Of a stretch of 19,919 bases of DNA, positions 6,281-14,494 are shown piece by piece. Position 1 is the stretch's first letter. Each line of letters opens with the position of its first letter. The translations under genes were made by a program, and so were the position numbers. The notes under the pieces are model-generated. The model did not search any database. It was not told where the DNA came from and saw only the letters and a program-made list of their open reading frames with translations. The stretch is from an uncultured Nitrospira sp. (GTDB taxonomy: Bacteria > Nitrospirota > Nitrospiria > Nitrospirales > UBA8639), in contig CABVRQ010000036.1 of NCBI GenBank assembly GCA_902500695.1, positions 1-19,919 on the forward strand, given 5' to 3'.

Positions 6281-7486
6281 ATGAAAAGTGAACTCATGTT
6301 GGTCATTGATCAAATCGGTCGGGAGAAAGGGATTGATAAGGCTAAAGTCATTATGGCCTTGGAGTCGGCGCTTCTCACGGCGGCAAAGAAACGATTTGGG
6401 CATGGCGAAAATATTCAAGTCGATATTGATACGGAAACCGGCGAAATTTCTATTGTAAAGAAAAAGATTATTTCCGAGAACGTACTGGATTCCAAAACAG
6501 AAATTTCATTGGAAGATGCCAGGAAAATTGATGATGAAGCTGAAATGGGAGACGAAATTGGCTCACTCATCGAGTTGGAAGAATTTGGGCGAATAGCCGC
6601 ACAGGCCGCGAAGCAGGTCATTTGCCAAAAAGTTCGAGAGGCTGAATGGGAGTCGATTGAACGGGAATATTCCAAAAAAGAAGGGGAGTTAGTGCATGGG
6701 GTCATTTTGGGCCAAGAGCGTCGAAATTACCTGGTGGACATTGGAAAAACAGAGGCCCTTCTCCCGATTCAAGAGCAAATCCCGCGTGAAGCTCACCGAC
6801 GGGGTGATCGAGTGCGGGCGTTGCTGCTAGAAGTTCGACGAACTCCCAAGGATGTGCAAGTCATCCTCTCCCGAGCACATCCCCAATTCGTGGTGAAATT
6901 GTTTGGTCTGGAAGTGCCTGAAATATCAGAGAAAATTGTTGAAATTAAGGGAGTGGTGCGTGAGCCTGGCGACCGGACGAAAATTTCAGTGGCCTCACGG
7001 GATAAGGCGGTTGATCCGGTTGGCGCGTGTGTTGGAGTCAAAGGTTCACGTGTCCAGGCCATTGTTCGGGAATTGCATGGCGAGAAAATAGATATTATCC
7101 CCTGGACAAATGATCCTCGCGTGTTTATTGGGGAAGCCTTGAACCCTGCCTCCATTGAAAAAGTAGGGATTGACGAACAAAAAAAATCGGCATTGGTGGT
7201 GGTGGCTGATTCTCAGCTCTCTTTGGCAATTGGGAAGAACGGGCAAAACGTCCGCTTAGCAGCAAAATTGACAGGTTGGAAGATTGATATCATTAGCTCT
7301 ACAGAATACGAAAAGCAAAAGCTTGAGCGCGACTTAGAGATTAAGGCTGCCTTGGCTGAAGAGGCTGCACAGATTCCAGAAGAGCCGGCGGGAAATGCCA
7401 AGGAGTCTGAAGTAGTCTCACAAGATGAAAGCATAGATAATCCAGCGGTGGTACCAACAGAGTCAGGGCAGAGTTCGGGATCGTAA
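6281..7486 (+). CDS. nusA: Transcription termination/antitermination factor NusA
   Basis: NusA binds RNA polymerase and nascent RNA, promoting pausing, hairpin termination and antitermination. The 401-residue protein shows the N-terminal polymerase-binding domain (residues 1-130, MKSELMLVIDQIGREKGI), an S1 domain (about 135-200), KH1 with GACVGVKGSR (about 249-258) and KH2 with SLAIGKNGQNVRLAAK (about 314-330). After KH2 comes an acidic low-complexity tail of about 60 residues instead of the two acidic repeats of E. coli NusA, so it is closer in plan to shorter NusA proteins. I chose ATG 6281 because AGGA (6271-6274) sits 6 bases before it; an in-frame TTG at 6266 precedes that ribosome site. 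infB follows after 28 bases, with no ylxR or ylxQ between. Confidence 0.96.
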   Translation: MKSELMLVIDQIGREKGIDKAKVIMALESALLTAAKKRFGHGENIQVDIDTETGEISIVKKKIISENVLDSKTEISLEDARKIDDEAEMGDEIGSLIELEEFGRIAAQAAKQVICQKVREAEWESIEREYSKKEGELVHGVILGQERRNYLVDIGKTEALLPIQEQIPREAHRRGDRVRALLLEVRRTPKDVQVILSRAHPQFVVKLFGLEVPEISEKIVEIKGVVREPGDRTKISVASRDKAVDPVGACVGVKGSRVQAIVRELHGEKIDIIPWTNDPRVFIGEALNPASIEKVGIDEQKKSALVVVADSQLSLAIGKNGQNVRLAAKLTGWKIDIISSTEYEKQKLERDLEIKAALAEEAAQIPEEPAGNAKESEVVSQDESIDNPAVVPTESGQSSGS

Positions 7487-7514
7487 GAATACGGCTTCAC
7501 AGTAAAGGACGTGC

Positions 7515-10124
7515 ATGAGAGTTCATGAGATAGCCAAAAAAATTGGGATGGAGAGCCGTTTGCTTATTCCTGAATTAGTGCGACTTGGCATTCAGGTTAG
7601 TTCCCATAGCAATACAGTGGAAGACAATATGGCCAAATGGGCGATGAATATTATTCTTGGTAAATCTCCTGAAACAACCCCCAAGCCTGGGGATTCATCT
7701 GCTTCAGGGAATGTCGGTGTGAAAAGCTCTGAGGGGGGGCGCCTTCTGAAAAAAGATTCGTCGACATCCGTGAGGCATCGGTCTGAGGCCGTGGCCGAAG
7801 GTCCGAAAAAAGCCGAAAAAAAACACATACTGATTAAGAAGAAAAAAACAGAAGAAGAAATCCTGGAAGAGATGGGGGAATTGTCTCCCGTCGGGGAGGA
7901 TGAGTCAGAAGAGTCACCCGATATCCAGGGGGAGTCAGAGGCTCCCTTAGATACGGCTCCCGTTTTAACTCAGAGTCCTGGCGAATCGGTCGTGGAATCT
8001 CATCAAGAAGTCCATGCCTTATTGCCCACTGAATCGGGAGAGCTTCCTGGTGGTGTGGCGACTCCACCTGTTCCCAGTGTGAAAAGCGAGGCAATTCCTC
8101 CCTCTGATAAAACCAGTGAAAAAGATAGAAAAAGCGAAGGGAAACTCGATAAAAAGAGTGCCGTTCCATCTCGAGAGGTTCCCATAGAGGAAAAAGGCAA
8201 GAAAATTAAAAAAGGTGTGCGTGTAAAAGATGAAGATGCTTTTGCCGCCCGCTTTGAAGATGCTGCGGTCTGGCAAGATCTTCGACCGTTGCCAACGTTA
8301 CGACGTGAGGAACGTACCCGTCAGGTTCAACAGCCTTCGGTGGGTGAAGTCACAAAACCCAGGAAAAAAGTTATGAAGGTTACTGCTGGGATATCCGTGA
8401 AGGATTTCGCCGAGGTCATTGGCCAGAAACCGACGGAAATTATTCGAAAATTAATGGATTTAAATATTGTTAAAACTCTCAATCAACCTATGGATTTAGA
8501 AGCCGGAGTACTGATTGCCGATGGCTATGGCCTTGTGGTTGAGGCCGTGGCTGCTAAAGGAGGGGAAGCCCTCTTGGATGAGGTGCTTGAAGGGGGAGAC
8601 CATGGACAGTTAGAGCCACGGGCGCCAGTGGTGACGGTCATGGGACATGTCGATCATGGGAAAACCTCGTTGCTGGATGCCATTCGGCAGACCCAGGTGA
8701 CCGACCAGGAGGCGGGAGGGATTACTCAGCACATTGGTGCGTCATTTGTGAAAGCTGGTGAACGTGGTGTGACGTTCCTGGATACCCCGGGCCATGAAGC
8801 CTTTACGGCGATGCGGGCTCGTGGGGCTCAGGTCACTGATATTGTCGTCTTGGTCGTGGCCGCAGACGATGGGCCGATGCCTCAGACCATTGAAGCCATT
8901 AATCATGCGCAAGCGGCCAATGTGCCGATTATCGTGGCCGTGAATAAAATGGACAAGCCGGGGGCGAATCCCGATCGGGTCAAGCAAAGTTTAGCCGAGC
9001 ATGGCCTGCAACCTGAAGCATGGGGAGGTCAAACCATTTTTGTTGAAGTTTCAGCCAAGCAAAACAAGGGGTTAGACCAATTGCTTGACATGTTGTTACT
9101 TCAGGCAGAAATTATGGAATTGAAAGGCGATTCCACCTGTTCCGCTCGAGGGGTCGTGTTAGAAGCGAAGTTGGATAAGGGGCGTGGACCTGTTGCCACG
9201 GTGTTGATTCAAGCCGGAACTTTACGAATCGGAGAATCGTTTGTCGTGGGTTCAGTGAGCGGTCGAGTGCGAGGATTAACATCGGATAAAGGCGAACGCC
9301 TGAAGGAAGCCGGGCCATCGATACCGATAGAAGTCATTGGCTTACTGGGGGTTCCTGAGGCCGGTGATCAACTGGTCGTGGTGAAGGATGAGCGGGCTGC
9401 GAGGGAAATTGCCCAGGCCAGGCACCAAAAGCAAAAAGATGTAGGTCTCTCATCTACGTCCAGAAGAACGCTTGAGGAGCTTTATGCGGAATCTAAAGAT
9501 GGGGAAATCAAGGAATTGCCGCTACTGATCAAGGCGGATGTGCAAGGATCGGTTGGGGCGTTAGGCGATGCCCTTCTGAAGATTTCTACCGACGCGGTCA
9601 AGCTTAAGCTCATTCATAGTGGAGTGGGAGGCATCAACGAAACTGATGTGTTATTAGCGGCTGCTTCGAAAGCGATTATCATTGGATTTCATGTTCGTCC
9701 GGATTCAAAGGCGGCTGCAATTGCTGAACGTGAGGGCGTGGAAATTCGGTTGTACACCATCATTTATAATATTCTTGATGACATTCGTTCGGCTGCAGAA
9801 GGGCTTCTGGCTCCAACGATCAGGGAGCGGGTCATGGGGCATGCGGAGGTTCGGCAACTATTCTCTGTTCCGAAAATGGGTACCATTGCCGGCTGTTACG
9901 TGAATGATGGGTCGATATCCCGTTCAAACACCAAAGTGAGAGTTGTGCGTGATCAGGTGATGGTTTATGAAGGAAAAATAGGATCGTTACGGAGGTTCAA
10001 GGACGATGCACGGGAAGTTCAGCAAGGCTATGAATGCGGAATTGGAGTTGAGAATTTCAATGATTTAAAAATCGGCGATGTGTTAGAGGCCTACGTGTTG
10101 GAAGAGGAGGCCACAAAATTATAA
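7515..10124 (+). CDS. infB: Translation initiation factor IF2
   Basis: IF2 is the GTPase that brings fMet-tRNA to the 30S subunit and drives 50S joining. In this 869-residue protein an IF2_N motif opens the chain (residues 1-45, MRVHEIAKKIGMESR). A long charged, disordered region follows (about 55-280), rich in Lys, Glu, Ser and Pro. A second IF2_N unit lies at about 288-340 (GISVKDFAEVIGQKPTEIIRK). The GTPase core carries G1 GHVDHGKT (377-384), G3 DTPGHE (423-428), G4 NKMD (477-480) and G5 SAK (513-515), with GGITQHIGA as switch I. Domains II-IV end with the fMet-tRNA-binding barrel (KMGTIAGCYVNDGSISR, GYECGIGVENFNDLK). ATG 7515 follows AAGGA (7505-7509) by 5 bases. It is third in the rimP-nusA-infB operon; ylxP follows after 25 bases. 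Confidence 0.97.
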   Translation: MRVHEIAKKIGMESRLLIPELVRLGIQVSSHSNTVEDNMAKWAMNIILGKSPETTPKPGDSSASGNVGVKSSEGGRLLKKDSSTSVRHRSEAVAEGPKKAEKKHILIKKKKTEEEILEEMGELSPVGEDESEESPDIQGESEAPLDTAPVLTQSPGESVVESHQEVHALLPTESGELPGGVATPPVPSVKSEAIPPSDKTSEKDRKSEGKLDKKSAVPSREVPIEEKGKKIKKGVRVKDEDAFAARFEDAAVWQDLRPLPTLRREERTRQVQQPSVGEVTKPRKKVMKVTAGISVKDFAEVIGQKPTEIIRKLMDLNIVKTLNQPMDLEAGVLIADGYGLVVEAVAAKGGEALLDEVLEGGDHGQLEPRAPVVTVMGHVDHGKTSLLDAIRQTQVTDQEAGGITQHIGASFVKAGERGVTFLDTPGHEAFTAMRARGAQVTDIVVLVVAADDGPMPQTIEAINHAQAANVPIIVAVNKMDKPGANPDRVKQSLAEHGLQPEAWGGQTIFVEVSAKQNKGLDQLLDMLLLQAEIMELKGDSTCSARGVVLEAKLDKGRGPVATVLIQAGTLRIGESFVVGSVSGRVRGLTSDKGERLKEAGPSIPIEVIGLLGVPEAGDQLVVVKDERAAREIAQARHQKQKDVGLSSTSRRTLEELYAESKDGEIKELPLLIKADVQGSVGALGDALLKISTDAVKLKLIHSGVGGINETDVLLAAASKAIIIGFHVRPDSKAAAIAEREGVEIRLYTIIYNILDDIRSAAEGLLAPTIRERVMGHAEVRQLFSVPKMGTIAGCYVNDGSISRSNTKVRVVRDQVMVYEGKIGSLRRFKDDAREVQQGYECGIGVENFNDLKIGDVLEAYVLEEEATKL

Positions 10125-10149
10125 TACAGAATGGATAAGGGGATCCTGA

Positions 10150-10437
10150 ATGGGGATGATCGTGGGGTTGTGCACGCTCGAACTCCATATCCCTGATGTC
10201 CAATCCCTAAAAGGTAAGCGTCAGGTACTCTCAAGCTTGGTTACCCGATTGCGAAATCGGTTTAATATTTCCGTTGCTGAAATTGACGAGCAGGACCTTT
10301 GGCAAAAATCCATTTTGGGGGTGGTGTGTGTGGCGAATGACACGGGAAGGGTCAATCACGTCTTAGACCAGGTCCTCAACTTTATACGATCTAATCCCTC
10401 CCTCGAGCTTTTACGATCTCAAATTGAAGTCTTGTAA
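10150..10437 (+). CDS. ylxP: DUF503 (YlxP-like) protein
   Basis: This 95-residue protein matches the DUF503 family: start MIVGLCTLELHIPDVQSLKGKR, then VLSSLVTRLRNRFNISVAEID, then a hydrophobic strand LGVVCVANDTG and a terminal helix. The family sits almost always between infB and rbfA, and has been linked to ribosome assembly in Gram-positive bacteria, but no reaction is established. The ATG at 10150 follows AAGGGGA (10137-10143) at 6 bases; ATG 10156 is an in-frame alternative giving the more usual MIVG start. It lies 25 bases after infB and 24 bases before rbfA, so co-transcription is expected. Confidence 0.9.
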   Translation: MGMIVGLCTLELHIPDVQSLKGKRQVLSSLVTRLRNRFNISVAEIDEQDLWQKSILGVVCVANDTGRVNHVLDQVLNFIRSNPSLELLRSQIEVL

Positions 10438-10461
10438 GCTCTCATATAAATTTTTCACCTC

Positions 10462-10881
10462 ATGGCAAACACAAATAGCAGTCGGGCGACGAGAGTTGCC
10501 GATCAGATCCGGATGGAAGTGGCAGAGATTCTTTCCAGAAAAACTAAGGATCCACGTATCCAATTCGTGACCGTGACCGGGGTGAAGATGACGGCAGATC
10601 TCAAAATCGCACGGATATATGTGACCGCTTTGGATCAAGCCCATTTTGATCAGGTTACAGGGCCTGGTCTTAAAAGCGCTGTGGGGTTTGTTCGCACGGA
10701 ATTGGGCCGACGGTTAAATCTGCGTTATACGCCGGAATTGGTTTTTTATCGTGATACGAGTGCTGAGTATGGGAATCGAATTGAAAAGTTGTTGGATTCT
10801 CTGCATGAAGAATCTGAGAAATCCGGTGAAACTGAGTCATCATCCCCTCTCCTCAATAAGAGCGAAAGTGTAGACGGGTAA
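10462..10881 (+). CDS. rbfA: Ribosome-binding factor A
   Basis: RbfA binds the immature 30S subunit near the 16S 5' helix and supports late maturation, especially in the cold. The 139-residue protein shows the family pattern: ATRVADQIRMEVAEILSRKTKDPRI at the N-terminus, then VTVTGVKMTADLKIARIYVT, the KSAVGFVRTELGRRLNLRYTPELVFYRD core, and a helix with EYGNRIEKLL. A Ser/Glu-rich tail of about 25 residues is variable in the family. The region before the ATG (AAATTTTTCACCTC) has no Shine-Dalgarno, so the start rests on the conserved N-terminus and operon position. The stop codon overlaps the truB start (TAATG), suggesting translational coupling. Confidence 0.95.
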   Translation: MANTNSSRATRVADQIRMEVAEILSRKTKDPRIQFVTVTGVKMTADLKIARIYVTALDQAHFDQVTGPGLKSAVGFVRTELGRRLNLRYTPELVFYRDTSAEYGNRIEKLLDSLHEESEKSGETESSSPLLNKSESVDG

Positions 10882-11870
10882 TGGCATCAATGGGGTCTTG
10901 CATGGACCAGTCTAAAGCCTCGAAGGCAGCGCAGGGTATGGCCTTGCATGGAGTCCTGAATGTGAATAAGCCTGATGGATGGACATCGCATGATGTGGTG
11001 CAACGCCTCAGGTCAGGTTTGGGTATTCAGAAAGTTGGGCATGCGGGGACCTTGGATCCTCATGCGACAGGTGTGTTGCCGGTCCTAATTGGAAAGGGAA
11101 CAAAAATTGCCCAGTATCTGTTGGGATGGGAAAAAGAGTATGGCGCGGTGCTTCAATTGGGCCAGCGGACTGACACACAAGATGCTTGGGGTACGGTATT
11201 AGAGGAATTCCCAGTGGAATCTTTGACTGAGGATCGTATCCGGTCAGTGTTTGCGACGTTTCAAGGCTCTATCCAGCAAGTGCCGCCAATGTACTCGGCT
11301 GTAAAAATCGGGGGGCAACCCTTGTATAAAAAAGCCAGGAGAGGTGAGACGGTTGACCGACCGGCTAAAACCGTGGTGATCCATGATTTAGAAATTCAAA
11401 GACTGAATATCCCTGAGGTCGCGTTTCGAGTTGTCTGTTCTAAGGGAACCTATGTTCGAACCCTCTGCGAAGATATTGGAAACGTATTGCAGGTGGGTGG
11501 ACATTTGAAATGGCTTCAGCGTCGACGGGTTGGGCCTATTCATGTTGATCAGGCCCTTGAGGTAGAATCCTTGCTTGGGGGACTTGAATTCTCTCATCTG
11601 GATGGGGCATTTTTGAGTTTGGATCAGGCTTTAGAAGGGTTTCACGCTGTTGAGGTGGATAGCGATGATGCTCGAAAGGTGCTCCATGGCAATGCGATAT
11701 CCTGGGATCGTGTGGTCAACACGTATGTGGAATCAAGAGTTTCACCGAAGGGGGACAATATGGTGAGGGTGAAACAGAAAGATGGGCAATTGCTTGCTTT
11801 AGGGAGAGGCCCTGTTTTTCAGACAGGTAAGGGAGGTCCCGTATTAGCGATTGAAACGGTGTTTTCCTAG
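10881..11870 (+). CDS. truB: tRNA pseudouridine(55) synthase
   Basis: TruB converts U55 of the T loop to pseudouridine in most tRNAs and also acts as an RNA chaperone. The core starts at GVLNVNKPDGWTSHDVV (residues 24-40). The catalytic Asp59 lies in GHAGTLDPHATGVLPVLIGKGTK. The family blocks KEYGAVLQLGQRTDTQDAWG, QQVPPMYSAVKIGGQPLYKKARRG and SKGTYVRTLCEDIG follow. The last 70 residues look like a PUA-type RNA-binding domain. It is 329 residues from the ATG at 10881, which overlaps the rbfA stop in TAATG. This gives about 20 residues more than usual at the N-terminus; internal ATG codons at 10890, 10902 and 10938 are alternatives. Coupling to rbfA favours the first. The usual downstream ribF is absent and rpsO comes next. 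Confidence 0.95.
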   Translation: MASMGSCMDQSKASKAAQGMALHGVLNVNKPDGWTSHDVVQRLRSGLGIQKVGHAGTLDPHATGVLPVLIGKGTKIAQYLLGWEKEYGAVLQLGQRTDTQDAWGTVLEEFPVESLTEDRIRSVFATFQGSIQQVPPMYSAVKIGGQPLYKKARRGETVDRPAKTVVIHDLEIQRLNIPEVAFRVVCSKGTYVRTLCEDIGNVLQVGGHLKWLQRRRVGPIHVDQALEVESLLGGLEFSHLDGAFLSLDQALEGFHAVEVDSDDARKVLHGNAISWDRVVNTYVESRVSPKGDNMVRVKQKDGQLLALGRGPVFQTGKGGPVLAIETVFS

Positions 11871-11939
11871 TTTATGAAAATTTAGGTTCGATTAAAAGTG
11901 GGGATAAGACGACATTGGTAGAAGGATTTTCTTACTGAA

Positions 11940-11970
11940 CTCAGGTAACCCTGAGGAACTGGAGGAGGAG
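11940..11970 (+). promoter_or_regulatory. rpsO leader hairpin plus strong ribosome site
   Basis: CTCAGG (11940-11945) and CCTGAG (11950-11955) form a perfect 6-pair stem with loop TAAC, ending 5 bases before a very strong Shine-Dalgarno GGAGGAGGAG (11961-11970) and 17 bases before the rpsO ATG. S15 represses its own mRNA in several bacteria through differing leader structures, so this hairpin is a candidate S15 site. The regulation is inferred, not shown. Confidence 0.45.
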
Positions 11971-11972
11971 TT

Positions 11973-12242
11973 ATGGGCTTAACGAAAGAAGCAAAAACGG
12001 CAGCAATAGAATCGCATCGGATTCACGACAAGGACACGGGTTCGTCTGAAGTGCAGATTTCCTTGTTAACAAATAGAATTACGAGTTTGACCGAACATTT
12101 CAAGACACACAAAAAGGACCATCACTCCCGAAGAGGCCTTTTGCGAATGGTCAGCAAGCGAAGAAAGTTATTGGATTATTTGCGGCGTCGAGACGAGGGA
12201 AAATACCAAGCCGTCATCGCTGCACTGGGCATACGGAAATAA
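11973..12242 (+). CDS. rpsO: 30S ribosomal protein S15
   Basis: S15 is a primary binder of the central domain of 16S rRNA and contributes an intersubunit bridge. The 89-residue product is exactly the family length. It carries the conserved HDKDTGSSEVQISLLTNRI segment, LTEHFKTHKKDHHSRRGLL, and KRRKLLDYLRRRDEGKYQ, which contain the His, Asp and Arg residues that contact the rRNA three-way junction. The ATG at 11973 has a near-perfect ribosome site (GGAGGAGGAG). The rpsO-pnp pairing downstream is a conserved arrangement. The 102-base gap after truB allows its own promoter, but I see no strong one. Confidence 0.97.
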   Translation: MGLTKEAKTAAIESHRIHDKDTGSSEVQISLLTNRITSLTEHFKTHKKDHHSRRGLLRMVSKRRKLLDYLRRRDEGKYQAVIAALGIRK

Positions 12243-12276
12243 GACAGAATACAGGTTTTAGGGTGAGCAGAATCAA

Positions 12277-12305
12277 TGAGATGGGTGATCGATGCCCGGT
12301 TCTCA
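12277..12305 (+). other. Structured rpsO-pnp spacer (possible RNase processing site)
   Basis: The 126-base gap between rpsO and pnp contains a nested imperfect stem: TGAGA (12277-12281) with TCTCA (12301-12305), and inside it GGG (12283-12285) with CCC (12295-12297). In E. coli the equivalent spacer holds an RNase III hairpin through which PNPase controls its own mRNA. No U-run follows, so it is not a terminator. The role is inferred from synteny and weak folding. Confidence 0.3.
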
Positions 12306-12368
12306 ATGCGAAGCGAAGCCTCACACTCCATATCAATATATCCACTCAAGGATCAGAAAGGTTGAAAC

Positions 12369-14474
12369 ATGATTCATGTCGTTGAAATGGAAGTTGGTGG
12401 TCGCCCGCTTCGTTTGGAAACCGGTCGAATGGCCAAGCAGGCGGATGGTGCCGTATTGGCGACCTATGCGGATACTGTGGTGTTAGCTACGGCGGTAGCC
12501 TCAAAGACCTTGAAGGCTGACGCCGATTTCTTGCCTCTGACTGTAAACTATCAAGAAAAAGCCTACTCAGCTGGGAAAATACCTGGCGGGTTTTTCAAAC
12601 GGGAAGGGGCACCAAGTGAAAAAGAGGTGTTAACGAGCCGACTCATTGACCGGCCGATTCGGCCATTGATGCCCGAAGGTTACTTCTATGAAACCCAGAT
12701 CATTGTGTCGGTGCTTTCTATTGATCAGACGATGTCTTCGGACGTTATCGGTATTGTTGCCGCGTCGGCAGCCATGGCCATTTCAGATATTCCAGCCTCC
12801 GAACCTTTGGCAGGAGTGAGAATTGGAAGGGTGAACGGCCAATTCGTGGTTAATCCTGATAAGAAGGCCCAGGAAGAAAGTGAGTTAAACCTCGTCGTGG
12901 CTGGTACCAAGGACGCCGTGATGATGGTCGAAGCTGGGGCGGATGGGCTTTCGGAAGACACGATGATTGACGCGATCGAACTGGCACATCGTGAAATCAA
13001 GAATATCGTCGCCAAAATTGAAGAATTACGAGCAAAGGCGGGGAAAGTCAAACGGGTCTTGCAGGTGGAAGCCATTGACCCTGAAATTGAGCAAGCCGTT
13101 CGCAAAATCGCAGCCACTTCCATTGGTGAAGCGATGTATATTCCTGCTAAGGCGGAACGACAAGATCGTTTCGCTCAAATTCTTCAGGAAGCCATTGAGA
13201 CAGTTGCCGGAGACGATGCTGATCGAAAAGCCAAGGTTAAAAAAGTATTTGCCAACTTGGAATATTCCGAAGTCCGGAGAATGATCCTGGAAAAAAAGAA
13301 AAGAGCCGATGGCCGGGGTCTATCCGACATTCGTCCGATATCCTCTGAGGCAGGAATTCTTCCTCGCACGCATGGTTCTGCATTATTTACCAGGGGGGAA
13401 ACGCAGGCCCTGGCTGTGGTGACTTTGGGCACATCAGATGATGAGCAACGGATTGATGCGTTGGAAGGCGAGTATTTCCGCTCATTTATGTTGCATTATA
13501 ATTTCCCGCCTTTTAGCGTGGGTGAGGCAAAAATGCTTCGTGGTCCGGGACGACGGGAAGTCGGGCATGGCAAATTGGCCCAACGGGCATTAGAGGCCGT
13601 ACTTCCTTCCAAAGAAGAGTTCCCCTATACCATTCGGCTTGTCTCGGATATTCTAGAATCAAACGGGTCCTCTTCAATGGCCACAATTTGTGGTGGGGCA
13701 TTAGCCATGATGGATGCGGGAGTACCCATCAAAACGCCGGTGGCAGGAATTGCGATGGGGTTGATTTTAGAACAGGGTGGCGTAGCGATTCTTTCAGATA
13801 TTTTGGGTATGGAGGACCATCTTGGCGATATGGATTTCAAAGTGGCAGGAACGCGAGATGGAGTTACAGCCCTGCAGATGGATATTAAAATTGCAGGAAT
13901 TACCCCTGACCTGATGCGACAGGCGTTGGCGCAGGCTCGTGAAGGCCGATTGCACATCCTTGGGAAAATGGATGAATGCCTGACGGTCCCTCGTACTGAG
14001 CTGGCGGCCTATGCGCCCCGTATCACCACGGTCCAGATCAAGCAAGATAAAATCAGGGATGTCATTGGGCCTGGCGGTAAAATGATTCGTAGTATCATTG
14101 CAGATTGTGGAGTAAAAGTGAATGTCGATGACTCAGGAGTCGTGACGATTGCGGCAGTAGACGGGGAGTCGGCGCAAAAGGCAATGGATATGGTTCTGCG
14201 GATTGTTGAAGAAGCGGAGATTGGGAAAATCTACCTTGGGACGGTGCGAAAGATTGTAGATTTTGGCGCCTTTGTGGAAATTCTTCCTGGTATGGATGGG
14301 CTTGTGCACATTTCGCAATTGGCTCCTCACCGTGTGGCCTCGGTCACGGACGAAATTTCTGAAGGGGAACAGATTCTTGTGAAAGTCCTGGAAATTGATC
14401 GACAAGGGAAGATTCGGCTTAGTCGAAAAGACGCCATGGCCGAACAGACGGACAAGGATCAGCTGACCTCTTAA
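12369..14474 (+). CDS. pnp: Polyribonucleotide nucleotidyltransferase (PNPase)
   Basis: PNPase degrades RNA from the 3' end with phosphate, releasing nucleoside diphosphates, and can add tails in reverse. It forms a homotrimer and joins degradosomes. The 701-residue protein has the full family layout: first RNase PH core (about 10-140, with GGFFKREGAPSEKEVLTSRLIDRP), the all-helical domain (about 145-230), the second RNase PH core (about 310-540), KH (about 553-614, GPGGK at 567-571) and S1 (about 622-690, KIYLGTVRKIVDFGAFVEI). The catalytic acidic pair appears as Asp483 and Asp489 in ILGMEDHLGDMD. ATG 12369 follows AAAGG at 8 bases. It follows rpsO after a structured spacer and is followed after 20 bases by an M16 protease. 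Confidence 0.97.
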   Translation: MIHVVEMEVGGRPLRLETGRMAKQADGAVLATYADTVVLATAVASKTLKADADFLPLTVNYQEKAYSAGKIPGGFFKREGAPSEKEVLTSRLIDRPIRPLMPEGYFYETQIIVSVLSIDQTMSSDVIGIVAASAAMAISDIPASEPLAGVRIGRVNGQFVVNPDKKAQEESELNLVVAGTKDAVMMVEAGADGLSEDTMIDAIELAHREIKNIVAKIEELRAKAGKVKRVLQVEAIDPEIEQAVRKIAATSIGEAMYIPAKAERQDRFAQILQEAIETVAGDDADRKAKVKKVFANLEYSEVRRMILEKKKRADGRGLSDIRPISSEAGILPRTHGSALFTRGETQALAVVTLGTSDDEQRIDALEGEYFRSFMLHYNFPPFSVGEAKMLRGPGRREVGHGKLAQRALEAVLPSKEEFPYTIRLVSDILESNGSSSMATICGGALAMMDAGVPIKTPVAGIAMGLILEQGGVAILSDILGMEDHLGDMDFKVAGTRDGVTALQMDIKIAGITPDLMRQALAQAREGRLHILGKMDECLTVPRTELAAYAPRITTVQIKQDKIRDVIGPGGKMIRSIIADCGVKVNVDDSGVVTIAAVDGESAQKAMDMVLRIVEEAEIGKIYLGTVRKIVDFGAFVEILPGMDGLVHISQLAPHRVASVTDEISEGEQILVKVLEIDRQGKIRLSRKDAMAEQTDKDQLTS

Positions 14475-14494
14475 GTTCCCCTGAGTAACAAAGC

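Noticed and set aside
7592..8276. Antisense open frames across the infB linker region
   Set aside because: They arise from the repetitive Lys/Glu codons of the IF2 linker and carry no initiation signals.
7680..8360. Low-complexity region of infB as a possible insertion or foreign segment
   Set aside because: Variable charged linkers between IF2_N units are normal for IF2; the frame is continuous.
12725..13957. Long antisense open frames across pnp
   Set aside because: They overlap a complete, strongly conserved gene and have the Ser/Ile/Pro-rich composition typical of antisense translation.
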